NCBI GenBank assembly: GCA_030608245.1
Contig: JAUWEO010000066.1
Coordinates: 1 to 8,585, forward strand
Length of the DNA: 8,585 nt
Source of the DNA: Candidatus Latescibacterota bacterium
Lineage (GTDB): Bacteria; Latescibacterota; MVCY01
Reading direction: 5' to 3'
Both the position numbers and the translations under genes were made by a program. Within the stretch, counting starts at the first letter, position 1. Every line of letters starts with the position of its first letter. Under the pieces are notes generated by a model, which had not been told where the DNA came from, ran no database searches, and was given only the letters and a program-made list of their open reading frames with translations. Below are positions 1 to 7,262 of this stretch, piece by piece.

Positions 1-864
1 TAAAGCGAATTCCTCTTTACCGAAATAATGACTGGCAAGGTCTCTAATTTCCTTAAGTGTTGTCACATTATTCAACCCAGCAGTTAAATGATAGCACTTG
101 CCTATGCTGTTCATATTTTTAGACATAGTATATGTAGCATCAGCAATGTAATCCACTGGCACGAGATCCATAAAAGTTGATGGATAGCCTGGAAGTACCT
201 TCAACCATCCAAGCGAATACATTCTTAATACTCTATAAAATCCATTGAAACTCGAAGCCCGACCTGTCTTGGAATCACAAATAACAATGCTGAGACGGAG
301 AATTGTTATTGGAAATTCACTCATGCTTTCCCGCACCAGTTTTTCTGCTTCAAATTTGCTTGTCTCATAAGTGTTATTATGTTGCTGACCTTTATCTAAC
401 TCATCTTCTTTTATAATACCTTTCCTTCTGCCTGCCACATAAGCCGTGCCAATGTAATCAATCCTCTCCAATCTTTCACATTTTCTTGCAAAATTTAAGA
501 TATTCTCTGTACCCATTACATTGGTCTTTCGTGCATCCTGAAGTTCGAGATCAAATCGTGCTGCAGCAGCACAGTGAATAATATGTGAAGTCTTCTTTGC
601 AAGTCTCTCATATTCTGAGTCCTTCAATCCAAATTTATCCAAAGAAACATCACCCTCTATAACTTCTATCCTTTCGGAAAAACGAGAGCTATCAGTATTG
701 GGGTATAGTTCAGCAAGTCTCTTTTTTATTCTATCTTGGGGGCTTTCCTCATGCTTGCTTCTCACCAGAAGATTGAATCCGGCATCAGAGCTATTCAGCC
801 ATTTCTGGAGTAAGCTACCTCCTATAAATCCTGTAGCTCCTGTAAGAAACATCTCTCCTGTCAT
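1..864 (-). CDS. Thioester-reductase-type SDR (NAD-binding_4 / 'male sterility' family), 3' end cut by window
   Basis: This frame is open from an ATG at 864 to the window edge, giving 288 residues with no stop. An N-terminal Rossmann motif TGATGFIGG (residues 8-16) binds NAD(P)H. It is followed by HCAAAARFD (97-105), then TNVMGTEN (about 113-120), GTAYVAG (139-145, with T140 in the catalytic Ser/Thr position) and YETSK (166-170), the Tyr-x3-Lys catalytic pair. This order is that of extended SDRs of the fatty acyl-CoA reductase / carboxylic-acid-reductase R-domain type, which reduce acyl thioesters to aldehydes or alcohols. Such proteins are often near 370 residues, so roughly 80-100 C-terminal residues probably lie outside the window. 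It starts 3 nt after the acyl-CoA ligase stop and has a strong Shine-Dalgarno sequence. The likely joint role is reduction of an acyl-CoA made by the ligase; the substrate is not shown. A sugar epimerase or 3-beta-HSD-like enzyme is a less likely alternative. The DNA is AT-rich, like the ligase gene and unlike mfd. Confidence 0.87.
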   Translation of the reverse strand, partial: MTGEMFLTGATGFIGGSLLQKWLNSSDAGFNLLVRSKHEESPQDRIKKRLAELYPNTDSSRFSERIEVIEGDVSLDKFGLKDSEYERLAKKTSHIIHCAAAARFDLELQDARKTNVMGTENILNFARKCERLERIDYIGTAYVAGRRKGIIKEDELDKGQQHNNTYETSKFEAEKLVRESMSEFPITILRLSIVICDSKTGRASSFNGFYRVLRMYSLGWLKVLPGYPSTFMDLVPVDYIADATYTMSKNMNSIGKCYHLTAGLNNVTTLKEIRDLASHYFGKEEFAL

Positions 865-867
865 TTT

Positions 868-878
868 TCACCTCCTTT
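868..878 (-). promoter_or_regulatory. Strong Shine-Dalgarno overlapping the ligase stop codon
   Basis: On the minus strand AAAGGAGGTGA runs from 878 to 868, and its last three bases are the TGA stop of the acyl-CoA ligase. GGAGG ends 6 nt before the reductase ATG at 864, which is ideal spacing. This fixes the reductase start. It also suggests that both proteins are translated from one mRNA, with ribosomes terminating and re-initiating at this point. Confidence 0.9.
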
Positions 879-2664
879 GACGCTTAACATACATTGAATC
901 AATTTCGCTTCTATATCTTTCTGTTATTTTACTTCTCCTGAGTTTCAGGGTTGGTGTCAGCATACCATTTTCTACAGTGAAACCTTCGGGTAATAGTGTG
1001 AATGTTTTTACCTTTTCAAAGGACGCAAAGTCGGCAGTCACCTTCTCAATCTCAGCTGCCATAAGCTTTTTTATGTCGTCCTTTTTTAAAAGTTCCGCAT
1101 AGTCATCTGCAAGTATGTTTTTCTCTTTAGCATAGCGTTCGATGAACTCTCTTTCAGGCACAATGAGAGCGCTAATATATTTCTCGTTATCACCGTAAAG
1201 CACAGTCTGCTCGATATAACTGCTTTTTGTGATCTCTGCTTCTATTGGCACGGGCGCCACATTCTTCCCGTAAGAGGTAACGATGATCTCTTTTAGTCTT
1301 CCAGTTATGACGAGATTTCCATTTTCGTCGAATCTGCCCTGATCGCCAGTGTGAAACCAGCCTTCTTTGTCTATTGTTTTTGCTGTCTCTCCAGGCATGT
1401 TAAAATAGCCTTTCATCACATTAGGTCCTCTGACAAGGATTTCATCATTCTCACCTATCTTTATCTCCACATCATCTAAGGGTTTACCCACAGTACCAAG
1501 TCTACTCTTTTCTATCGTGTTACAACAGACGATAGGCGATGTCTCGGTTAAACCATATCCTTCGATGATGTTGAATCCCAATATATAAAGGACTTTTGCA
1601 ATCTGTCGGTTGAGAGGCGCTGCTCCTGAGACAAGTAACCTCAATCTCCCGCCAGCGATTCTCCTGAACTTTGAGGCGATAAGAAAATCATAAATACGCC
1701 ATTTCATTCTGAGCCCGAGTGAGATATTCATCTTTTTATATTTAAGATTAGCATACTCATTGAGATTCTTTACTGCTGAGAAGACAAGAGCTCTTTTAAT
1801 AGGCGAACTTTCCGCTACTTTTTGCACAGCCGTATTATATCCTTTTTCTATGACTCTGGGCACAGTGAGTAACACAGTGGGACGGATTTCCCCTATATTC
1901 TCTGCGACCGTTGAGAGATTTTCAGCATAGCCAATGGAGCCGCCAGCAAAAAGTACTGTATAATAGCCACAAGTTCTCTCAAACATGTGAGACAGGGGGA
2001 GAAAGGAAAGAAATACATCCTCCGATACAAGCTTGAATCTTCTTACAGCTGAAAAAGCGTTGGAAACAATGTTGTGATGCGAGAGAACAACGCCTTTGGG
2101 CTCACCAGTGGTCCCTGAAGTATAGACGATAGTAGCAGTATCATCTGCTGAGATAAGAGAAAGGTCATCCAGGACACCCTGATCAACCGGGATTTCATCT
2201 CTCTTAAGGTCGCTGAATCTCAAAAAACCTTTTTGAGTATCAATTCCTCTTGTATCGAAAACAACGACAGCAGTGAGACATGCGGTTTCCTTCCTAATCG
2301 AATCGATCGTAGCAAAGAGTTCCGCGTTTTCAACGAAAATCAACTTGCTTCCTGAATCCTTAATTATATGCGTCACTGCGGAAGATGGAAGCGTATGATA
2401 AATGGGTACAACAATTCCACCTAATTTCAAAACAGCTAAATCAACTATTACCCATTCTGGCCTGTTATAGGAAAAGATTCCAACCTTATCTCCCTTCCTT
2501 ATGCCTAAGTCCTTGATAGATACGGCAACCCTATTTACTGAATCATTCAGCTCTTTGTAAGTGATACCTTTATACTCATTCTTATCACTCTTATACATCA
2601 ATGCTACTTTTTCCAAATGTAGAGTGGCAGTTTTGCAAAAAGACTCATGTATTGTCTTAGACAC
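868..2664 (-). CDS. Long-chain acyl-CoA synthetase (AMP-dependent, FadD/FAA1-like)
   Basis: ATP-dependent activation of a fatty acid to acyl-AMP and then acyl-CoA, in the cytoplasm or at the membrane face. Residues here are counted from the TTG at 2709, where the frame opens (613 aa). The P-loop YTSGTTGEPKG is at 196-206. FLPLSHMFERT, typical of long-chain synthetases, is at about 235-246. SGAAPL is at 361-366, EGYGLTET (adenine/substrate site) at 383-390, and WFHTGD, holding the ribose-binding Asp, at 451-456. The hinge GRLKE is at 470-474, and LTPTLKLRR near 584-592 carries the probable catalytic lysine. All core motifs are intact, and the length is usual for the COG1022 group. I prefer a GTG start at 2664 (598 aa), because GGAG lies 5 nt upstream and the family homology begins just there (SKTIHESF). 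TTG at 2709 has only a weak site. The next gene is a thioester reductase, so the acyl product is probably reduced. The acyl chain preference cannot be read from the sequence. Confidence 0.92.
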   Translation of the reverse strand: MSKTIHESFCKTATLHLEKVALMYKSDKNEYKGITYKELNDSVNRVAVSIKDLGIRKGDKVGIFSYNRPEWVIVDLAVLKLGGIVVPIYHTLPSSAVTHIIKDSGSKLIFVENAELFATIDSIRKETACLTAVVVFDTRGIDTQKGFLRFSDLKRDEIPVDQGVLDDLSLISADDTATIVYTSGTTGEPKGVVLSHHNIVSNAFSAVRRFKLVSEDVFLSFLPLSHMFERTCGYYTVLFAGGSIGYAENLSTVAENIGEIRPTVLLTVPRVIEKGYNTAVQKVAESSPIKRALVFSAVKNLNEYANLKYKKMNISLGLRMKWRIYDFLIASKFRRIAGGRLRLLVSGAAPLNRQIAKVLYILGFNIIEGYGLTETSPIVCCNTIEKSRLGTVGKPLDDVEIKIGENDEILVRGPNVMKGYFNMPGETAKTIDKEGWFHTGDQGRFDENGNLVITGRLKEIIVTSYGKNVAPVPIEAEITKSSYIEQTVLYGDNEKYISALIVPEREFIERYAKEKNILADDYAELLKKDDIKKLMAAEIEKVTADFASFEKVKTFTLLPEGFTVENGMLTPTLKLRRSKITERYRSEIDSMYVKRQRR

Positions 2665-2669
2665 AAGTT

Positions 2670-2673
2670 CTCC
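2670..2673 (-). promoter_or_regulatory. Shine-Dalgarno deciding the acyl-CoA ligase start
   Basis: GGAG (2673 to 2670) is followed by AACTT and then an in-frame GTG at 2664-2662, a 5-nt spacing. The other in-frame candidates are TTG at 2709 and GTG at 2700, and neither has a good ribosome-binding site. An in-frame TGA at 2721-2719 closes the frame above them. No in-frame ATG occurs until about codon 38, which would remove conserved N-terminal sequence. Confidence 0.55.
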
Positions 2674-2752
2674 ATCAGTTGTTATCTCTGAATTCTCCAC
2701 CTTCTTCAACCCATTTCGTCACAAGGCGCAGGAACAACCCCTTACTCTACGC

Positions 2753-3745
2753 CTAAAACAGCTTCGTAATTTCGTCCCTCTCAAAAGAAGGCAGCTTCTT
2801 CAGTTTTCCTCCCTTACAAATCTTTAATCCAAAAGACTTTTCTCTCACTTCACCTATTCTGCGGCACTCTATTCCCACCCTCTGAATCTCCTCCATCACC
2901 TTCTGGCTCTCGTCTTTGGTCACAACGATCAGCAGCGCCCCGGAGGAGATCACCCCCAGCGGGTCGAGGCCAAACCATTCGCACAGCATCCTCGACTCTT
3001 CCGGGATGAACAGTTGGTCGCCATCTATCTCCAGACCCACATCTGAGGCCCTCGCCAGTTCCTGCAGCGCAGTTGCCACCCCTCCCTCGGTGGGATCGTG
3101 CATCACATGTACCTTTGTTGTCTGGCAAGCAAGCCTGGCCTCTCGAAGCACAGAGATGCCAGGGCGGTAAAGAAAATCCCGGCACCTTTCCAGAAATTCT
3201 TTTCCGTACTGGGAAAGAAGCTCTTCGCCCTTTTCTCTGGCAATAATCGAGGTGGCCTCCACTGCCAGACCCTTGGTGAGCAAAATGTCATCGCCCACTT
3301 CAGCCCCGGAAGAGCAAACCAGGTCCTCTCTTTTCACCTCACCCAACATCTGTCCCACCACAATCGGCCTGTTAAGCCCGGAGGTAAATTCGGTGTGCCC
3401 CCCGCAAAGAGAAATGCCCAGAGCCGAAGCCGCCCGGTGGATGGAAGAGAATATCTCTTCGGCCAGGTCCGGGGAACTGTCCGCCGGCAGAAGCACAGTC
3501 GCCAGAAACCACCTGGGAACCGCCCCCATAGTGGCGATATCGTTGGCGTTCACATTTATCACATACCAACCTATATCCTCGGCCACAAAGGTGATAGGGT
3601 CAGTCTTGGCCACCAGCAGGGTCTCCCCGAAATCAATAACCGTGGCGTCTTCACCCACCTTGGGGCCGATTATCACCCGGGAATCCGGTTGGCAGTACTT
3701 CTGCAGCAATTGCGCCAGTAAGTCTTGTGGTAGTTTCCCTAACAT
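2753..3745 (-). CDS. HypE-like AIR-synthase-family ATP-binding protein lacking the HypE C-terminal cysteine
   Basis: The 330-residue protein has the two-domain layout of the PurM/HypE/ThiL/SelD superfamily, whose members bind ATP at a dimer interface and activate a substrate by phosphorylation or dehydration. Counting from the ATG at 3745, visible elements are GPKVGEDATVI (27-37), TDPITF (48-53), VNANDIATMGA (65-75), GGHTE (115-119), the domain linker around EVGDDILLTKGLAVE (149-163), and HDPTEGG (216-222; true HypE usually has DPTRGG here). Overall it most resembles COG0309 HypE. However, it ends in DEITKLF without the terminal Pro-Arg-Ile-Cys that HypE uses to carry the thiocarbamoyl/cyano group. 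It also lacks the Cys/Sec motif of SelD, and no other hyp gene is in view. The function is therefore unassigned; it is an AIRS-related kinase-like enzyme. The frame opens at a GTG (3787), but ATG 3745 has GGAGTGA just upstream, while the GTG has no site and sits inside a hairpin. It follows mfd by 93 nt. Confidence 0.88.
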   Translation of the reverse strand: MLGKLPQDLLAQLLQKYCQPDSRVIIGPKVGEDATVIDFGETLLVAKTDPITFVAEDIGWYVINVNANDIATMGAVPRWFLATVLLPADSSPDLAEEIFSSIHRAASALGISLCGGHTEFTSGLNRPIVVGQMLGEVKREDLVCSSGAEVGDDILLTKGLAVEATSIIAREKGEELLSQYGKEFLERCRDFLYRPGISVLREARLACQTTKVHVMHDPTEGGVATALQELARASDVGLEIDGDQLFIPEESRMLCEWFGLDPLGVISSGALLIVVTKDESQKVMEEIQRVGIECRRIGEVREKSFGLKICKGGKLKKLPSFERDEITKLF

Positions 3746-3746
3746 T

Positions 3747-3753
3747 TCACTCC
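3747..3753 (-). promoter_or_regulatory. Shine-Dalgarno of the AIRS-like gene
   Basis: GGAGTGA on the minus strand (3753 to 3747) places GGAG 4 nt ahead of the ATG at 3745. This supports ATG 3745 over the upstream in-frame GTG at 3787, whose 5' flank is pyrimidine-rich with no purine site. Confidence 0.7.
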
Positions 3754-3765
3754 GTCGATAAGGTC

Positions 3766-3801
3766 GGGCTCTGGAGAGCCCTCCCACGGAAATAAGTGGG
3801 A
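3766..3801 (-). other. Two abutting hairpins in the mfd/AIRS-like intergenic leader
   Basis: Read along the transcript, TCCCAC (3801 here reads as its partner GTGGGA on the plus strand) pairs with GTGGGA across an 8-nt loop (stem arms at 3796-3801 and 3782-3787). Directly next to it, GGGCTCT pairs with AGAGCCC around a 2-nt spacer (arms 3775-3781 and 3766-3772; in practice 6 bp with a 4-nt loop). No T-run follows, so this is not an intrinsic terminator. It ends 20 nt before the AIRS-like ATG and could affect mRNA processing, stability or translation between mfd and the next gene. The inverted repeats are plain in the sequence; any function is inference. Confidence 0.5.
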
Positions 3802-3838
3802 AGTGAGTGACCTTTCTCCCTCCACCCCCTCTGCCTTA

Positions 3839-6800
3839 TCAGAGCATCTTCTGTAGACTCTGGTGGGCAAAGCTCAGCCTCTGCTGCTCACTCTGGCCTT
3901 GCAATCTCACCCTGAGGGCCAGTGTTTTGTCAAAAGAGAATTCTATCTTCCCCGAAAGTTTCTCCACCAGCGAATGGATATCTTTTCTGGAGAACTTCCT
4001 TTCGGCGGGAAAAACCACCGAGAGGCAGTGATCGTCTACGGAAACGGAGGCTGCCTGCAGCTCTTTGGCCAGGATCTTAATCTGCACTATCCCTAACAGG
4101 GAAACAGTTTCGGGAGGAAGAGGGCCGTATCTGTCCCGGAGTTCCTCGGATATGTCCAGCACATCCAGCGTCTTGTGAGCCTCAGCCAATCTTTGATATA
4201 CTGCAACCTTCTGGACTGACTCCAGAATATATGTGTCAGGAATGAAGGCATTGGCTCTGATCTCTACCTTTGGCTCGATAGGCTTCTCCACCTTTTCTCC
4301 CTTCAACTCCCGAATGGTTTCCTCCAACAGCCGGCAATACATATCGAACCCTACGGCGTAGAGAAATCCGTGCTGCTCGGACCCCAGAATATTCCCGGCA
4401 CCTCGGATTTCCATATCCCGCAACGCCAGTTTGAGCCCTGAGCCAAGTTCAGTGAACTCTTCAATAGCCCTTAATCTTCTTCTGGCTTGCGGAGAAAGAG
4501 AGGCATAGGGCGGAATCAACAGGTAAGCGTAGGCCTGTCGGTCGGATCTTCCCACCCTGCCCCGCAGTTGGTAAAGCTGTGCCAAGCCGAATCGATCGGC
4601 ACGATTAACGATCATAGTGTTCACATTGGGAATGTCCAACCCTGCCTCAATGATCATTGTAGAGACCAGGCAGTCGTATTTCCGGTTGAGAAAATCAAGC
4701 ATAATCCTCTCTAAGTAGCGGGGTGGCATCTGCCCGTGGCCCACCGCAAATCTCACCTGGGGCAGAAGCCGCTCCAAAAACAGGGCAAGAGAGTCTATGG
4801 ATTGAACCCGATTGTGAACAAAGTAAATCTGCCCCCCTCGGTCTACCTCTCTCAAGATCGCCTCGGCGATTTGATCCTTGTCAAAGGCTAAGATCTCTGT
4901 CTGAATGGACAGCCGGTGCTTGGGAGGGGTGTTGATTACCGATATATCCCGGGCACCTGTCAGGGACATGTGCAAAGTCCGGGGAATAGGCGTAGCGGTC
5001 AGCGTGAGCACATCCACCAGCCGACGGAGTTGCTTGAGTTTCTCCTTGTGGCGGACGCCGAATCTGTGCTCTTCGTCAATTATCACCAAGCCCAGGTCTT
5101 TGAAATTCACATCGGCAGAGAGCAGCCGGTGAGTCCCGATGACGATGTCTACCATGCTAATCTTGAGCATCTGGACAATCTCTCGCTGCTGCTTTTTTGT
5201 CCGAAACCGGCTTAAGACCTCAACCCTTACCGGAAATGGGGCCAGTCTCTCGGTGAAGGTGCTGTAGTGCTGCTGGGCCAGGATGGTGGTGGGAACAAGG
5301 ATGGCCACCTGCTTGCCGTCGTTCACCACTTTAAAGGCCGCCCTTACCGCCACTTCTGTCTTACCATAACCCACATCTCCGCAGACCAGCCTGTCCATAG
5401 CCGCCGGTTTCCCTAAATCCCTCTTCATCTCGTCCATCGCCCTTAACTGGTCGGAAGTCTCTTCGTAGGGGAAAGAACTTTCCAGTTGTCGCTGCCAGTC
5501 TGTGTCGGGAGAGAAGGCCACTCCTGGCTTTGCCTTACGTTCGGCGCAAAGCTGGAGCAGTTCCTTAGCCATGCGCAAAATCCCCCTCTTGGCCCGAGCC
5601 TTTACCTTCTCCCAGGCATCTCCCCCTAACTTGCTCAACACCGGGGCAACCCCTTCCTGGCCGGAATATTTCTTGACCCGATGTAAATCCTCAACAGGAA
5701 CATAGAGTTTATCCCCATTGCGGTAGCAGAGTTGGAGACAATCCCTCTGTTTGCCTCCGGTGGTTATGGTGCAGATGCCCTCGTATTTTCCGATCCCGTG
5801 GTCTTGGTGAACAACAATATCTCCCTTACCCAAGACCTTGAGATCGGGGATAGAAACCCCACCTTTGAATTTGTGGCGGTGGTAACGGCGTCTGTAGCGG
5901 CTGAAGATTTCGTGGTCATTAAACAGAGCCATCTTGGCCTGAGGAAAGATGAATCCCTGATGGAGACTACCGACTCCGATATTGACCGGGCTTCCATAAG
6001 GCTCCAACAACTCCTGCAGGCGTTGAGCTGTCCCCTGGTTTTCGCAAAGGAGGTAAATCCGGTATTTCTGTCGCCGAAGTTCAGAGAGCTCTTTTGCCAG
6101 CAGTTTCACATCTCCCTGAAATTGGCGGCTCATTGTGGTCTGAAACCCCACTGCATCAGCAGCCTGGCTGCGGAAAGGGATGCTCTCCAGGCGCTGAAAA
6201 GCAGTGAGCTCCTCCTCCAACCGTTCCAGCATCTCGGTGAGCCTGTCAGGGGGGAGGGCGAATCTGCCCCGGCGTCCTTCTTCTCGGAATTGGCGAACAT
6301 AACGATTCTCCAGCTCTTCGTATGCTGCCTCCAGATCGGCCCGGTCGCTTAGGAAAACTAAGGCATTAGAGTCAAAATAGTCCAGCAGGGCCGACTGATC
6401 ATAGAACAAGGGAAGGTATTGTTCCATTTCCGGAGAGAAGATCCTCTGGGCGACATTTCGCTTCAGCCTCTTCAAAGGGATACCGCTCTGTTTCTCTGCC
6501 TGCTCTATTTTCTTCAAGTAACTCTCCGCCAATTCCTTGGAGAGAATAATCTCTTGATAGGGAAGGATCCCTATCCTCTGCAGTTCCTCTACCGACCGTT
6601 GGGTATGCACATCAAATTGTCGGATAGACTCGATGGTATTGCCGAAGAACTCGATTCGGTAAGGTTTCTCTGAGGCCAAGGGGAAGATATCCAAGATGCC
6701 GCCGCGAACGCTTACCTGTCCCGGTTCTTCCACCATAGGCAGCCGCTCGAATCCCCGTTCAATCAGCTCTTCGACCAGGTTGAAAAGGTCTCTGGTCTGC

Positions 6801-7261
6801 CCTACTTTCAGCTCTTCGGTGGAAAGCTGAAGAAGTTCAGGGGGAATGGTGGGAAGGGCTAACGCTTCTGGCGTGGTCACCACGAGGGGGGAATTGTCCT
6901 CTAACAGGTTGTCCAGACACTCTATCCGCAGACTGGCAGGTTGGCTGGAGGCTGAAGTAGTCGAGCGAGGAACAGGAAAGTAATGGATTTTTTTCTCTTT
7001 GACTAAGCTCTCTATGTCGTCTCTCAACCGCAGGGCTTGGCCTTCATCAGCAGCTACCGCTAAGACGGGCCGGCCGGTCTGCTGGTGAAGCCAGACAAGC
7101 AAAAAGGCACAGAGAGAGCCTTCCAAACGGTGCAACAGGATAACCTGTTCACCTTTTGCAATTCTTCGCTGGACCTCTTGAAAACCTTGGGTCTGAGTGA
7201 ACTTCGAGAAAAAGGCCGGAAGCAGCGAGTCAAGCTGAGGGTGTGGTATGGGAAGAGACAT
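3839..7261 (-). CDS. mfd: Mfd transcription-repair coupling factor
   Basis: The protein is a DNA translocase that recognises RNA polymerase stalled at a lesion, pushes it off and recruits UvrA for nucleotide excision repair. It is complete at 1140 residues, the usual family length. The N-terminal UvrB-like part (about 1-330) includes RGGILDIFP (186-194) and YRIEFFGNTIESIRQFD (201-217). The CarD-like RNA-polymerase-interaction domain begins around IVVHQDHGIGKYEG (482-495). The SF2 motor shows Walker A GDVGYGKTEVA (628-638), DEEH (729-732), TATPIPRT (755-762), STMIIEAGLDIPN (867-879) and motif VI QLRGRVGRSDR (898-908). The C-terminal TRCF domain (about 995-1100) includes NAFIPDTYI and the ELRDRYGPLP segment. 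No key residue is missing. The ATG is 1 nt beyond the stop of the upstream protease gene, and only a very close AGG precedes it, so translation is probably coupled to that gene. The identification is essentially certain. Confidence 0.98.
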   Translation of the reverse strand: MSLPIPHPQLDSLLPAFFSKFTQTQGFQEVQRRIAKGEQVILLHRLEGSLCAFLLVWLHQQTGRPVLAVAADEGQALRLRDDIESLVKEKKIHYFPVPRSTTSASSQPASLRIECLDNLLEDNSPLVVTTPEALALPTIPPELLQLSTEELKVGQTRDLFNLVEELIERGFERLPMVEEPGQVSVRGGILDIFPLASEKPYRIEFFGNTIESIRQFDVHTQRSVEELQRIGILPYQEIILSKELAESYLKKIEQAEKQSGIPLKRLKRNVAQRIFSPEMEQYLPLFYDQSALLDYFDSNALVFLSDRADLEAAYEELENRYVRQFREEGRRGRFALPPDRLTEMLERLEEELTAFQRLESIPFRSQAADAVGFQTTMSRQFQGDVKLLAKELSELRRQKYRIYLLCENQGTAQRLQELLEPYGSPVNIGVGSLHQGFIFPQAKMALFNDHEIFSRYRRRYHRHKFKGGVSIPDLKVLGKGDIVVHQDHGIGKYEGICTITTGGKQRDCLQLCYRNGDKLYVPVEDLHRVKKYSGQEGVAPVLSKLGGDAWEKVKARAKRGILRMAKELLQLCAERKAKPGVAFSPDTDWQRQLESSFPYEETSDQLRAMDEMKRDLGKPAAMDRLVCGDVGYGKTEVAVRAAFKVVNDGKQVAILVPTTILAQQHYSTFTERLAPFPVRVEVLSRFRTKKQQREIVQMLKISMVDIVIGTHRLLSADVNFKDLGLVIIDEEHRFGVRHKEKLKQLRRLVDVLTLTATPIPRTLHMSLTGARDISVINTPPKHRLSIQTEILAFDKDQIAEAILREVDRGGQIYFVHNRVQSIDSLALFLERLLPQVRFAVGHGQMPPRYLERIMLDFLNRKYDCLVSTMIIEAGLDIPNVNTMIVNRADRFGLAQLYQLRGRVGRSDRQAYAYLLIPPYASLSPQARRRLRAIEEFTELGSGLKLALRDMEIRGAGNILGSEQHGFLYAVGFDMYCRLLEETIRELKGEKVEKPIEPKVEIRANAFIPDTYILESVQKVAVYQRLAEAHKTLDVLDISEELRDRYGPLPPETVSLLGIVQIKILAKELQAASVSVDDHCLSVVFPAERKFSRKDIHSLVEKLSGKIEFSFDKTLALRVRLQGQSEQQRLSFAHQSLQKML

Positions 7262-7262
7262 C

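Noticed and set aside
698..880. Plus-strand 60-codon frame over the start of the SDR gene
   Set aside because: It is opposite the Rossmann motif and the shared stop/Shine-Dalgarno junction, and its translation resembles no known small protein.
2724..2754. Inverted repeat aggcg/cgcct between the AIRS-like gene and the ligase, considered as a terminator
   Set aside because: It has only 5 bp with a 21-nt loop and no T-run on the transcript side; this is within chance expectation.
3098..3721. Plus-strand open frame of 207 codons opposite the AIRS-like gene (and another of 169 codons at 3252-3761)
   Set aside because: Both lie wholly or nearly wholly over a gene with clear family motifs, show no recognisable domain, and arise from the G+C-rich codon use of the minus-strand gene.
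2753..3745. Calling the AIRS-like gene hypE, selD or thiL
   Set aside because: It has no C-terminal Cys tail for HypE and no N-terminal Cys/Sec motif for SelD, and the overall sequence is closer to HypE than to ThiL. A specific symbol would overstate the evidence.
5732..6352. Plus-strand open frame of 206 codons inside mfd
   Set aside because: It is antisense to the intact mfd coding region, has no motif I recognise and no convincing context for a separate gene.
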